Shown here piece by piece: positions 27,814 to 35,368 of a DNA stretch of 64,000 nt. Each line of letters starts with the position of its first letter. The first letter of the stretch is position 1. The stretch is from NCBI GenBank assembly GCA_903847285.1, contig CAINDH010000070.1:40706-104705 (forward strand), given 5' to 3'. The DNA comes from an uncultured Verrucomicrobia subdivision 3 bacterium. GTDB lineage: Bacteria; Verrucomicrobiota; Verrucomicrobiae; Limisphaerales; UBA11358. The notes below the pieces were generated by a model. It did not search any database. It had not been told where the DNA came from and saw nothing but the letters and a program-made list of their open reading frames with translations. Position numbers and translations under genes: made by a program.

Positions 27814-28533
27814 TTATTTTTCGCCGTAGTTGATGGCCATCGCGCCGCCGAGCAGATTGATGACTTGGATTTTTTTTAATTTGAGCGAGCGCATTTTTTC
27901 CGCGACGGCAAGTTGCGCGGGATAATGTTTCAGTGATTCCAAGATGTAGGCGTAGGCGGAAGCGTTGCCGCAAAAAAGCAGGCCGATGAGCGGCACGGAG
28001 AGTTGCAGATGCGTGAAATAAATCGCTCGCCACAGGGCATTCGGCGGCTTGCCGAAATCTAGCACGATGATCCGTCCGCCGGGCTTGGCCACGCGGTGCA
28101 TCTCATCAAGGCCACGCTCCCAACTCGTCAGATTCCGCAGACCATAGCCAACAGTCACGATGTCGAAGGCATTTTCTGAAAACGGAAGCTGCTGCGCATC
28201 GCCTTGAAGGAATTTTAAGTTTTGAGTTTTGAATTTTGAATTGGACTGGCGTTGGGCGGCCACTTCGAGCATTTGGGCACTGAAATCGAGGCCGGTGGTT
28301 TCGGCGCCGCGTCGAGCGAGGGTAAACGTGATGTCGCCAGTGCCACAACACAGATCCAGCGCGCGACTGTCACCGGAAACCTGAGCAAGATCCGCGACGC
28401 GACGCTTCCAGAGGCGGTGCAGGCCAAAGCTCTGGAGGTCGTTCAAAAAATCATAGCGGCGGGCGATGCGGGCGAAAAGGTCGTTGACCTTGGCGGCGCG
28501 CTGTTCACCGGGGGCGAAAAATTCATTACTCAC
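27814..28533 (-). CDS. ubiE: Demethylmenaquinone/ubiquinone methyltransferase UbiE/MenG
   Basis: 239 residues. SAM-dependent C-methyltransferase of quinone biosynthesis: FARIARRYDFLNDLQSFGLHRLWKR, SAM motif ALDLCCGTGDIT, DFSAQML, the family GDAQQLPFSENAFDIVTVGYGLRN, GRIIVLDFGKP and a C-terminal region with FCGNASAYAYILESL. In this phylum the product is likely menaquinone. Between AAQRQ and LKFLQGD there is an extra polar stretch (SNSKFKTQN) that most relatives lack; it is encoded by a 7-bp A-rich repeat. Confidence 0.93.
   Translation of the reverse strand: MSNEFFAPGEQRAAKVNDLFARIARRYDFLNDLQSFGLHRLWKRRVADLAQVSGDSRALDLCCGTGDITFTLARRGAETTGLDFSAQMLEVAAQRQSNSKFKTQNLKFLQGDAQQLPFSENAFDIVTVGYGLRNLTSWERGLDEMHRVAKPGGRIIVLDFGKPPNALWRAIYFTHLQLSVPLIGLLFCGNASAYAYILESLKHYPAQLAVAEKMRSLKLKKIQVINLLGGAMAINYGEK
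28211..28242. repeat. Heptanucleotide-period A-rich repeat inside ubiE
   Basis: Read in gene sense the 32 bp are AATTCAA, AATTCAA, AACTCAA, AACTTAA, AATT. They give the extra residues around NSKFKTQNLK in a loop of the methyltransferase and leave the frame intact. Confidence 0.85.
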
Positions 28534-28630
28534 CCCAAGAGTCTAGCGGGCGGGAAGGCGCGGGGCAAACCAGAGAAATTTCTTTGCGCGGCGCGGCGGC
28601 TTTGCTAGTGTCCGCCTCAAGGTTTGAATC

Positions 28631-29038
28631 ATGAGTGCCACACCCGCCAAAACTATCCTGGTCGTGGATGACAACGAAATTGTCATCAAGACGATTACGC
28701 TCAAGCTGCAAGGAGCGGGCTACCGCGTGTGTTCGGCCATGGATGGTGCTGAAGCCATGGCGGCGGTGCGCAAGGAAAACCCGGATTTGATTCTGCTGGA
28801 TTTGAGTTTTCCACCGGACGTAGGCAGCGTGCAGTGGGACGGCTTCCGCATCATGGAATGGTTTCATCGCTTGGATTTGGCCAAAAAGATTCCCATCATC
28901 ATCATCACCGGCAGTGAAGATGTGAAGACCAAGGAACGCGCGACGCAGTCCGGTGCGGTGGCGTTTTTCCAGAAACCCATCGAACACGACAGCCTGCTCA
29001 AGATCGTCCGCGCCACCTTGGGCGAAGTGGTTCCCTGA
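28631..29038 (+). CDS. Single-domain response regulator (CheY-like receiver)
   Basis: 135 residues, receiver domain only. Acidic pocket Asp13-Asp14 (VVDDNE), phospho-acceptor Asp57 (LILLDLSF), Thr93 (IIITGSED) and Lys115 (FFQKPIE). A ~9-residue insert after the phosphorylation site (PPDVGSVQWDG) lengthens the beta3-alpha3 loop, also seen in other verrucomicrobial receivers. No output domain and no adjacent kinase; it would relay phosphate to an unknown partner. Divergent from ubiE. Confidence 0.9.
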   Translation: MSATPAKTILVVDDNEIVIKTITLKLQGAGYRVCSAMDGAEAMAAVRKENPDLILLDLSFPPDVGSVQWDGFRIMEWFHRLDLAKKIPIIIITGSEDVKTKERATQSGAVAFFQKPIEHDSLLKIVRATLGEVVP

Positions 29039-29091
29039 AAATCGGGCTTGCCAGACGGTCGGACTTGGTTATTATCCCAAAACTTTCGGAC

Positions 29092-29167
29092 GCGAGCGTA
29101 GCTCAGTTGGTAGAGCATCACCTTGCCAAGGTGAACGTCGAGGGTTCAAATCCCTTCGCTCGCTCCA
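29092..29167 (+). tRNA. tRNA-Gly (GCC anticodon)
   Basis: A complete cloverleaf: acceptor GCGAGCG/CGCTCGC, D-arm GCTCAGTTGGTAGAGC, anticodon stem TCACC/GGTGA with loop TTGCCAA, T-arm GAGGGTTCAAATCCCTT, discriminator T and encoded CCA. Confidence 0.96.
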
Positions 29168-29196
29168 TTTTTATTTCCCCGGCAGCAGGTCATGGT

Positions 29197-29236
29197 TGAT
29201 AAATTTTCATTTTCTTTCCCCGGAAAATTTTTATCA
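29197..29236. repeat. Imperfect A/T-rich inverted repeat between tRNA-Gly and the aldolase gene
   Basis: TGATAAATTTTC at 29197-29208 is matched by GAAAATTTTTATCA at 29223-29236 with a two-base bulge and a 14-base loop. It could end the tRNA transcript or lie in the aldolase leader; function is not evident. Confidence 0.4.
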
Positions 29237-29286
29237 TGCCCGCTGACAGATGAGCCCCATGGCTTATCTCCAACAAAAAACAATTT

Positions 29287-30249
29287 ATGCCACTGACACA
29301 TACCAAAGACCTGTTCGCTAAAGCTCTGAAAGGCAAATACGCCCTCGGTGCTTTCAACGTCAACAACATGGAACTCATCCAGGCCATCGTCGAGGCTTGC
29401 GAAGAGGAAAAAGCCCCGCTCATCCTCCAGATTTCCAAGGGCGCGCGCCAATACGCCAACCCGGTTTATCTCAAAAAGCTGATTGAAGCCGCCGTTAGTC
29501 TCTCTAACATCCCGATTGCGGTGCATTTGGATCATGGCGACACCTTCGAGCTATGCAAACAGTGCATTGATGAAGGTTTCACCAGCGTAATGATTGATGC
29601 CTCTCACGAATCTTTTGAAAAGAATGCGGAAATCACTCGCAAAGTTGTCGAATACGCCCACAAATATAATTGCTCTGTGGAATCCGAACTCGGCCACCTC
29701 GTCGGCGCACAGTTCGACGAAGGCGAAGAAGGCGGCGCGCACTCCACTAGTGGCCATTACACGAATCCCGACGAAGCCGTCAAATTCGTTAAAGAAACCG
29801 GCTGCGATTCGCTTGCCGTCGCCATCGGCAACAGCCACGGTGCTTTCAAATTCAAGGGCGAACAACACTTGGACATGGAGCGCCTCAAAGCGATCAAGCA
29901 AGCCCTCATGGATGCGAATCTTGGTGATTACCCGCTCGTGCTACACGGTGCCTCTAGCGTGCCGAAGTATCTCGCGGACGAGATCAACAAATACGGTGGC
30001 CATATGCCCGACTCCCAAGGCGTGCCAGAAGGCGACATCGAAATCGCCCGCCGCGTGGGTTGCACCAAGGTCAACATTGATACCGACCTCCGCATGGCCA
30101 TGACCGCCGGCATCCGCAAAGTATTTGCGGAAAAGCCTAGCGAATTTGATCCTCGCAAATACATGGGCCCCGCCCGCCAGATGGTTAAAGACCTCGTCCG
30201 CCACAAGGTCAAGAACGTCCTGTGCAGCGCCGGTCACGCGTTTGACTAA
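29287..30249 (+). CDS. fba: Class II fructose-bisphosphate aldolase
   Basis: 320 residues. Zn-dependent ketose-bisphosphate aldolase of glycolysis/gluconeogenesis. Metal-binding and catalytic motifs: VHLDHGDTFELCKQCIDEGFTS (His-Asp-His region), SVESELGHL, FVKETGCDSLAVAIGNSHGAF, LHGASSVP and NIDTDLRMA. The insertion GAQFDEGEEGGAHSTSGHYT is of the class IIB type. It is a single-gene unit ending in a strong terminator, downstream of tRNA-Gly. Confidence 0.95.
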   Translation: MPLTHTKDLFAKALKGKYALGAFNVNNMELIQAIVEACEEEKAPLILQISKGARQYANPVYLKKLIEAAVSLSNIPIAVHLDHGDTFELCKQCIDEGFTSVMIDASHESFEKNAEITRKVVEYAHKYNCSVESELGHLVGAQFDEGEEGGAHSTSGHYTNPDEAVKFVKETGCDSLAVAIGNSHGAFKFKGEQHLDMERLKAIKQALMDANLGDYPLVLHGASSVPKYLADEINKYGGHMPDSQGVPEGDIEIARRVGCTKVNIDTDLRMAMTAGIRKVFAEKPSEFDPRKYMGPARQMVKDLVRHKVKNVLCSAGHAFD

Positions 30250-30265
30250 ACCACATTTGAAAATC

Positions 30266-30300
30266 AAAGCCCCGGACGAAATCGTCCGGGGCTTTTTCTT
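30266..30300 (+). terminator. Rho-independent terminator after the aldolase gene
   Basis: AAAGCCCCGGACGA at 30266-30279 pairs with TCGTCCGGGGCTTT around a two-base loop, and a T-rich tract runs to 30300. A textbook G+C-rich stem. Confidence 0.93.
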
Positions 30301-30598
30301 TGGCGCGACGCACCTTACCTGCCTGCGCGCCCAAGGTTAATTTTTAAAGATTATGCACATGCCGGAAGTGGTGGGGCAGGTCGCGCTGCGAACGGATACT
30401 GGCGGCGCAGTAGTTACTTTGGCTGTCACAATTATTACGACTTACGAATGATTCCGTTGCCTGACGCCATGCTCGGCGACAGCAAAGGTCACGGCGCAAC
30501 CTCTGCCACCTTTTACGCCCCGGAAAAGTTTCCCCACTGGCTTCTATTTGAGTTTTCCGTCGCGCTTGGCTAAATTGGCTGAGCATTAACGCTTTTCC
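30301..30598. other. Gene-free stretch before hisC
   Basis: About 300 bp without a convincing gene. A 32-codon open frame from 30354 (MHMPEVVGQVALRTD...) has no family resemblance. It presumably contains the hisC promoter, but no clear -35/-10 pair stands out. Confidence 0.5.
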
Positions 30599-31714
30599 AT
30601 GCCCAACGCCCGCTCACTCATCCGTCCGCTGGTTCACAATTTGCACGCCTACGTTCCCGGTGAGCAGCCGAAGATCAAAGGGCTCATCAAGCTCAATACG
30701 AATGAAAATCCCTATCCGCCATCGCCGAAAGTATTGGCGGCGGTCAAGGCGGCGGTGGACGATCGGCTGCGGTTGTATCCGAATCCCACCGCGCAGATGC
30801 TGCGCGAAAAGCTGGCGAAGCTACATGGTTGCAAGGCCGAGAATATCATCATCGGCAACGGCTCGGACGAAGTGCTGGCGCTGGCCATCCGGGCGTTTGT
30901 GGAGCCGAAAACAAAATCAAAAACCAAAAACTCAAAATCGGTCGTGCAATACTTCACACCGAGCTACTCGCTTTATCCCGTGCTCGCGGATACGCACGGC
31001 GCGGCGAAAAATGCGGTGAATTTGAACCCAGATTTTTCAATGCCGACGGTTTCAGAATTAAAGCGTGGCAAACAGTGGAATTTCAGTGCAGCGCTCTCGC
31101 TGATCACGACACCGAATGCGCCGAGTGGACGCGGTTATAAAACGCGCGAGCTGGAAAAACTATGCCGCGCTCAGAATGGCGTGGTGGTGCTAGACGAGGC
31201 ATATGTGGATTTTGCCAATGAGAACGCGCTGAAGCTGGCGTTGAAATTTCCGCACGTCCTCGTGGCGAGGACTTTCTCAAAAGCTTATTCGCTCTGCTTC
31301 CAGCGCGTCGGATATTTTGTCGGCAATGCGGAACTCATCGCGGCGCTGGACAAGATCCGTGATAGCTACAATGTGAATGGCCTTGGCCAAATCGCCGCCG
31401 CCGCGACGCTGGACGACTTAAAATACTACCGCGCGAACTTTAAAAAAATTATCGCGACGCGCGACGCGTTGAGCCGTGAACTGACGAAAGTGGGTTTTCG
31501 CGTGCTGCCGAGCCAGACAAACTTCATCCTCGCCAAGCCGCCGCTGTTCCCAGCGAAAGAATGGCTGCAAAAACTGCGCGAAAAAAAAATTCTCATCCGC
31601 TGGTTCAGCGCGCCGGAAGTCAGCGATTACCTGCGCATAACCATGGGCACGCCAGCGGAAGCGATGGCGCTCGTGAAGGCGGTGAAAAAAATATTGCGTG
31701 AGCAGTGCGCGTGA
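30599..31714 (+). CDS. hisC: Histidinol-phosphate aminotransferase HisC
   Basis: 371 residues, fold-type I PLP enzyme of histidine biosynthesis. Motifs: KLNTNENPYPPSP, IIGNGSDEVLALAIRAF, FTPSYSLYPVLAD, TPNAPSGR, VVLDEAYVDFA, the PLP-lysine segment ARTFSKAYSL, QRVGYFVG and a C-terminal YLRITMGTP. Between FVEP and SVVQYFTPSY the stretch KTKSKTKNSK replaces the usual short turn and derives from an A-rich 7-bp repeat. No other his gene is nearby. Confidence 0.93.
   Translation: MPNARSLIRPLVHNLHAYVPGEQPKIKGLIKLNTNENPYPPSPKVLAAVKAAVDDRLRLYPNPTAQMLREKLAKLHGCKAENIIIGNGSDEVLALAIRAFVEPKTKSKTKNSKSVVQYFTPSYSLYPVLADTHGAAKNAVNLNPDFSMPTVSELKRGKQWNFSAALSLITTPNAPSGRGYKTRELEKLCRAQNGVVVLDEAYVDFANENALKLALKFPHVLVARTFSKAYSLCFQRVGYFVGNAELIAALDKIRDSYNVNGLGQIAAAATLDDLKYYRANFKKIIATRDALSRELTKVGFRVLPSQTNFILAKPPLFPAKEWLQKLREKKILIRWFSAPEVSDYLRITMGTPAEAMALVKAVKKILREQCA
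30907..30939. repeat. Heptanucleotide-period A-rich repeat inside hisC
   Basis: Units in gene sense: AAAACAA, AATCAAA, AACCAAA, AACTCAA, AATC. They encode KTKSKTKNSK in a surface turn and keep the frame. The AACTCAA unit also occurs in the ubiE repeat. Confidence 0.8.
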
Positions 31715-31808
31715 AATGAGGCCGCTGGCGGCGTTTATTTAGGCCTCCCGCATTCCGGCTAGTTCACCTTTGGCTTTCATTAAGAGCGAATTGTGTTAAT
31801 CAATCCGC

Positions 31809-32624
31809 GTGTATCTGCAGTTTTATGGATTGAAGTTGGCGCCGTTCGACATCACGCCGAACCCGCGCTTTCTTTTCCACAGCCTGAAACACCGCGAGGC
31901 GTTCAATCACCTCACTTACGGCATCCGCGAGCGAAAAGGTTTTGTGCAACTCACTGGCGAAGTCGGCGCAGGCAAAACCACCCTCTGCCGCGCATTGTTG
32001 GAATCGTTGGATGCAAAATTTTCCACCGCCTTGATTTTGAATCCCGTTCTGAACGCCGATGAATTGATGCGCGCCATTGCCATCGAATTTGGACTGGACG
32101 TGAAAGGGCGCGACCGCTTGGAGACGATTGCTGCCATCAGCGATTTTTTGCTGAAGCAGACGCTCGCTGGCAAAGAGACGGTTTTGATCATTGATGAGGC
32201 GCAAAATTTAACGGAAGAATTGCTGGAACAGGTGCGGTTGATCTCGAACATCGAAACCGACGACCGAAAATTGCTACAGATTGTGCTAATGGGGCAGCCT
32301 GAATTGCGCGATAGACTCAATAGTCCGCGGCTGAAACAACTGCGGCAACGCATCACCGTGCGCTACCATCTAGCGCCGTTGACGCGGAACGAAGTGGGGC
32401 AGTATATTCACCACCGGTTGGCGCTGGCGGGTTCGCGCGGCGTGCCCACATTTTCATTCCCGGCCATCTGGCGTGTGTTTGGTTATAGCAAAGGGATTCC
32501 GCGGCTAGTAAATGCGCTGTGCGACAAAGCACTGCTAGCGGGATTTGTAGAACGTAGTTATCGGATCAATTACCGGATGGTCGGACGCGCCATCCGCGAA
32601 TTGGAAGGAAACATCAGCTCATGA
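31809..32624 (+). CDS. ExeA/GspA-like AAA ATPase
   Basis: 271 residues from a GTG at 31809. It opens with the family signature YLQFYGLKLAPFDITPNPRFLF; Walker A GEVGAGKTT is at about 50-58, Walker B VLIIDEA at about 125-131, and the sensor region has VLMGQPELRD. Homologues are the ExeA/GspA secretion ATPases and the ATPase of PEP-CTERM/exosortase loci. The predicted protein lacks a membrane helix, unlike ExeA. Stop overlaps the next start by 4 bp, so it works with the following GspB-like protein. Confidence 0.88.
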   Translation: MYLQFYGLKLAPFDITPNPRFLFHSLKHREAFNHLTYGIRERKGFVQLTGEVGAGKTTLCRALLESLDAKFSTALILNPVLNADELMRAIAIEFGLDVKGRDRLETIAAISDFLLKQTLAGKETVLIIDEAQNLTEELLEQVRLISNIETDDRKLLQIVLMGQPELRDRLNSPRLKQLRQRITVRYHLAPLTRNEVGQYIHHRLALAGSRGVPTFSFPAIWRVFGYSKGIPRLVNALCDKALLAGFVERSYRINYRMVGRAIRELEGNISS

Positions 32625-33094
32625 GCCTTATCAACGACGCACTCAAACAGGCGCGGCAAGCGCCGCCGCGCAATACGCCTACGACCCTGCCGCCGCTCCA
32701 GCCCGCGCATGACGAATCATCGCACACCGCTATGTGGCTCGTGCCCGCCATCATCATCTTTCTTGTTTTCGCCGCCATCTTCGCCGTTGGCTGGGCCGCC
32801 GCGCATCGCAAGGTCAACAGCATCGTGGAAGCTCCGCCTGACCCCGCGACCACGCAGCAAGTTGAAGTCGTGCGCGCACCGTATGTGCCTGAACCAACGC
32901 CAGTGCCGGTGGTGGAACTGCCGCGTCTGCAAGGAATTTTTTATTCGCCCACCGCGCCCTCGGCCATTCTCGCGGGCAAGACCATCCGCCCCGGCGACAA
33001 GTTTGAGCAATACACGGTGAAGGCGATCACCAAATACAACGTCATCCTTGTCGGCCCGGATAAAAAAAAAATCAAGATTGGCCTCGGCGGCTGA
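32621..33094 (+). CDS. GspB-like single-pass membrane protein
   Basis: 157 residues: the N-terminal MSLINDALKQARQ motif typical of GspB/ExeB partners of ExeA ATPases, one membrane helix (about residues 41-63), a Pro-rich spacer (PEPTPVPVVELPR) and a small C-terminal PilP/GspB-like domain (LQGIFYSP.., AGKTIRPGDKF). It probably spans the inner membrane and couples the ATPase to an envelope structure. An A10 run sits close to the stop codon. Coupled to the ATPase by a 4-bp overlap. Confidence 0.75.
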   Translation: MSLINDALKQARQAPPRNTPTTLPPLQPAHDESSHTAMWLVPAIIIFLVFAAIFAVGWAAAHRKVNSIVEAPPDPATTQQVEVVRAPYVPEPTPVPVVELPRLQGIFYSPTAPSAILAGKTIRPGDKFEQYTVKAITKYNVILVGPDKKKIKIGLGG

Positions 33095-33097
33095 ACG

Positions 33098-33802
33098 ATG
33101 TTCCTGCGAAAATTTCTCTCCTCTTCCCCGTTGCTGGCGCGCGTCGCGCCGTTCGTCATCTTCGTCCTGCTCACCGTCGCGCAGGGAAAATGCGGCCCCG
33201 CTTCAGCGTATTGGTTTTATCTGTCAAAAACTCTGGTTGGCGCGTGGCTGATAATTGAAACGTGGCCGCTCGTCGCAGAAATGCGCTGGGCTTTCAGTTG
33301 GGAAGCAATCGGTGTGGGCGTGGCAATTTTTCTGATATGGGTTGGCATCTCTGGTGAATGGACCACGCAGAATTCATTGTGGGTGAAGCTTGGTTTTTCA
33401 TCCGCGCCCGCCACATCGACATCGGTTTGGAATCCTAACGAACAATTTGGTTCCGGCTCCGCGCTGGCATGGCTGTTCATCATCACGCGGCTTCTTGGTT
33501 CAACGATAATCGTGCCGCCGCTGGAGGAGGTTTTTTACCGCTCATTCCTGTATCGCTACATCGCGAACCAGAATTTTCTCTCTGTGCCGCTGGATAAATT
33601 TCTCCCGCTCCCGTTTCTAGCCACCGCCTTGGTTTTTGGATTGGCGCATAATGAATGGCTGGCCGGCATCCTGTGCGGCGCGGCGTTTCAGTGGCTGGTC
33701 ATCCGCAGGGGGCACTTGGGTGAGGCGATGACCGCACACGCCATCACGAACTTCCTGCTCGGAGTGTGGGTAGTATGGAAGGGCGACTGGAAGTTTTGGT
33801 GA
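33098..33802 (+). CDS. CAAX/CPBP family membrane protease (PEP-CTERM-associated type)
   Basis: 234 residues, about seven membrane helices. CPBP motifs: EEVFYR at about 143-148 (motif 1 with the two catalytic Glu), FGLAHNEW with His at about 184 and MTAHAITNFL with His at about 214. The N-terminal half resembles the CAAX-protease-related family found beside exosortase genes. It starts 3 bp after the GspB-like gene. No exosortase or PEP-CTERM protein is visible in the window, so its substrate is unknown. Confidence 0.85.
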   Translation: MFLRKFLSSSPLLARVAPFVIFVLLTVAQGKCGPASAYWFYLSKTLVGAWLIIETWPLVAEMRWAFSWEAIGVGVAIFLIWVGISGEWTTQNSLWVKLGFSSAPATSTSVWNPNEQFGSGSALAWLFIITRLLGSTIIVPPLEEVFYRSFLYRYIANQNFLSVPLDKFLPLPFLATALVFGLAHNEWLAGILCGAAFQWLVIRRGHLGEAMTAHAITNFLLGVWVVWKGDWKFW

Positions 33803-33870
33803 GGAATATTTCCGCGCTGACTTTCGCCAATCAAAACGCCCGTCAATTTTATCAGCGAAGCGTCGCGTCT

Positions 33871-35325
33871 TTACTTCACCTTGAAATCAATCTGCCGGCG
33901 TTCGAGCGTGCTGCCTTCTTGCTGGGAGAGGTTGGAGAGGGATTCGTTATAGTTCGCGAGTGAACGGATTTCCTGCGAGCGGGCGGAGGTCAGCCGGTTC
34001 TGCAATTGCAGCACAGTGAAGGTGGTGCTTTTACCAGCGTTATATTTCCCCTGTTCAGCCTTGAGCGCGGCTTCGGCCGAAACGCGGGCGGAGCGCGTGG
34101 CTTCCAGACCTTCCCACGCGGATTGCGCCTGCTTCACAGCGTTGTCAATTTCCACCATGGCTTTTTGCTCAATCTGCTTGAGCTGGAGCAGCACCTGTTG
34201 CGAGTTAACTTTGGCAGATTTGTAGGCGTTGCGTGCCGCGACATTGCTCAAGGGGATGGAGAGCTTTGCGCCGTAGCTGTAATAAGGGCGGTTGGCCGAC
34301 TGCACCTGACCGAAAGAATCGTTGAATTCTTGACCGGCTCCGTTGTAGCCATAGCTGCCGGTGAGGTCGAGCTGCGGAAAAAGTTGGTTGAAGGAATACT
34401 TGAGGTTGAAGCCCTGGTTCTCCACATCGAGCCGCGACTGGATGAGGTCAGGGCGCTGCGTCATACCTTTGCTCCAACTGCTTTGCAGGTCAAAAAATTC
34501 CCGCACGGCTTCCATGGGTCCAGAGGGAATGATTTCCACGTCATGCCATTTCAGATAGTTGTCCGTGATCAGGTTTTTAAGCGTGTTTTGCGCGGAAGCC
34601 AAACCAAACTGTGCCGAGATTAAATCTGCGCGGCTCTGCGCCACCTGCGCCTGGTCTTGCTCAATAGTTCCGCCAAGTTCAGCCATGACCTTGATCTGCA
34701 CACGCTGCTGGTCGTCAGCAAGTTGCTTCTGTGCAAGGTCAAGGGCTTGCTGTTGAACATTCACTTTTTCACGAGCGTAGATGAGTTCGTAAAAAGCGTT
34801 ATCCACCGCCGTGATGGTGTCGATGACTTTTTGCCGCAAACCTTGCTCGGAAATTTTCAGCGCGTTCTTGGCGATTGAAATGTTGATGCGGGGCTTGTCC
34901 GTCCAGAAATCTTTCAGCAACGGCTGCGTCAGACTCACGCTCGCGCTACCGTCGGAGCTTTCCTTGGTGGTCGTGTCCGAAACCTTACCGGACAGGTCAT
35001 ACGTCATACCCCAAGGCAAATTACCTTTCAGTCCAGTATCGAAAGAGTTTTCGCGGGTGATGGGAATGGCGTTGGTGATGAATACTCCACCGGACTTGTT
35101 GTAGGTGTGGTTGCCACCAAGGCTGAACTGCGGGTCGTAGCCTCCGTAGTTTGCATATAAATCGTAAAGCGAAAGCTGGGGCTTGTAGCGCTCAATCTGC
35201 ACGTCGAAGTTATGTTTGAGCGCCTCGGCGAAGCAGTCTTGCAACGACATCACGCGCGTGGTGTTCGTCTGCGCACTCACGGTGAGCGCGATGGCGAAAA
35301 ATAAACTGGCTGCAAAATGTTTCAT
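33871..35325 (-). CDS. TolC-like outer membrane efflux protein
   Basis: 484 residues from the ATG at 35325 (MKHFAASLFFAIALTVSAQ, a signal peptide); a longer frame upstream is antisense to the trigger factor leader and unlikely. It has two OEP repeats rich in alpha-helix (LSLQDCFAEALKHN.. and the later ANRPYYSYGAKLSIPLSN..), the trimeric tunnel fold of TolC. Probably the outer-membrane channel of a tripartite exporter whose other parts are elsewhere. It lies 43 bp after the trigger factor gene on the same strand. Confidence 0.87.
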   Translation of the reverse strand: MKHFAASLFFAIALTVSAQTNTTRVMSLQDCFAEALKHNFDVQIERYKPQLSLYDLYANYGGYDPQFSLGGNHTYNKSGGVFITNAIPITRENSFDTGLKGNLPWGMTYDLSGKVSDTTTKESSDGSASVSLTQPLLKDFWTDKPRINISIAKNALKISEQGLRQKVIDTITAVDNAFYELIYAREKVNVQQQALDLAQKQLADDQQRVQIKVMAELGGTIEQDQAQVAQSRADLISAQFGLASAQNTLKNLITDNYLKWHDVEIIPSGPMEAVREFFDLQSSWSKGMTQRPDLIQSRLDVENQGFNLKYSFNQLFPQLDLTGSYGYNGAGQEFNDSFGQVQSANRPYYSYGAKLSIPLSNVAARNAYKSAKVNSQQVLLQLKQIEQKAMVEIDNAVKQAQSAWEGLEATRSARVSAEAALKAEQGKYNAGKSTTFTVLQLQNRLTSARSQEIRSLANYNESLSNLSQQEGSTLERRQIDFKVK

Positions 35326-35368
35326 TGGCCAATCCAGACGCCACGCGCGGCTGCGAGGTGACTCGCAA

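Noticed and set aside
30344..30586. 80-codon minus-strand frame before hisC
   Set aside because: Arg/Cys/Gln-rich, no start signal, no family resemblance; probably the hisC promoter region.
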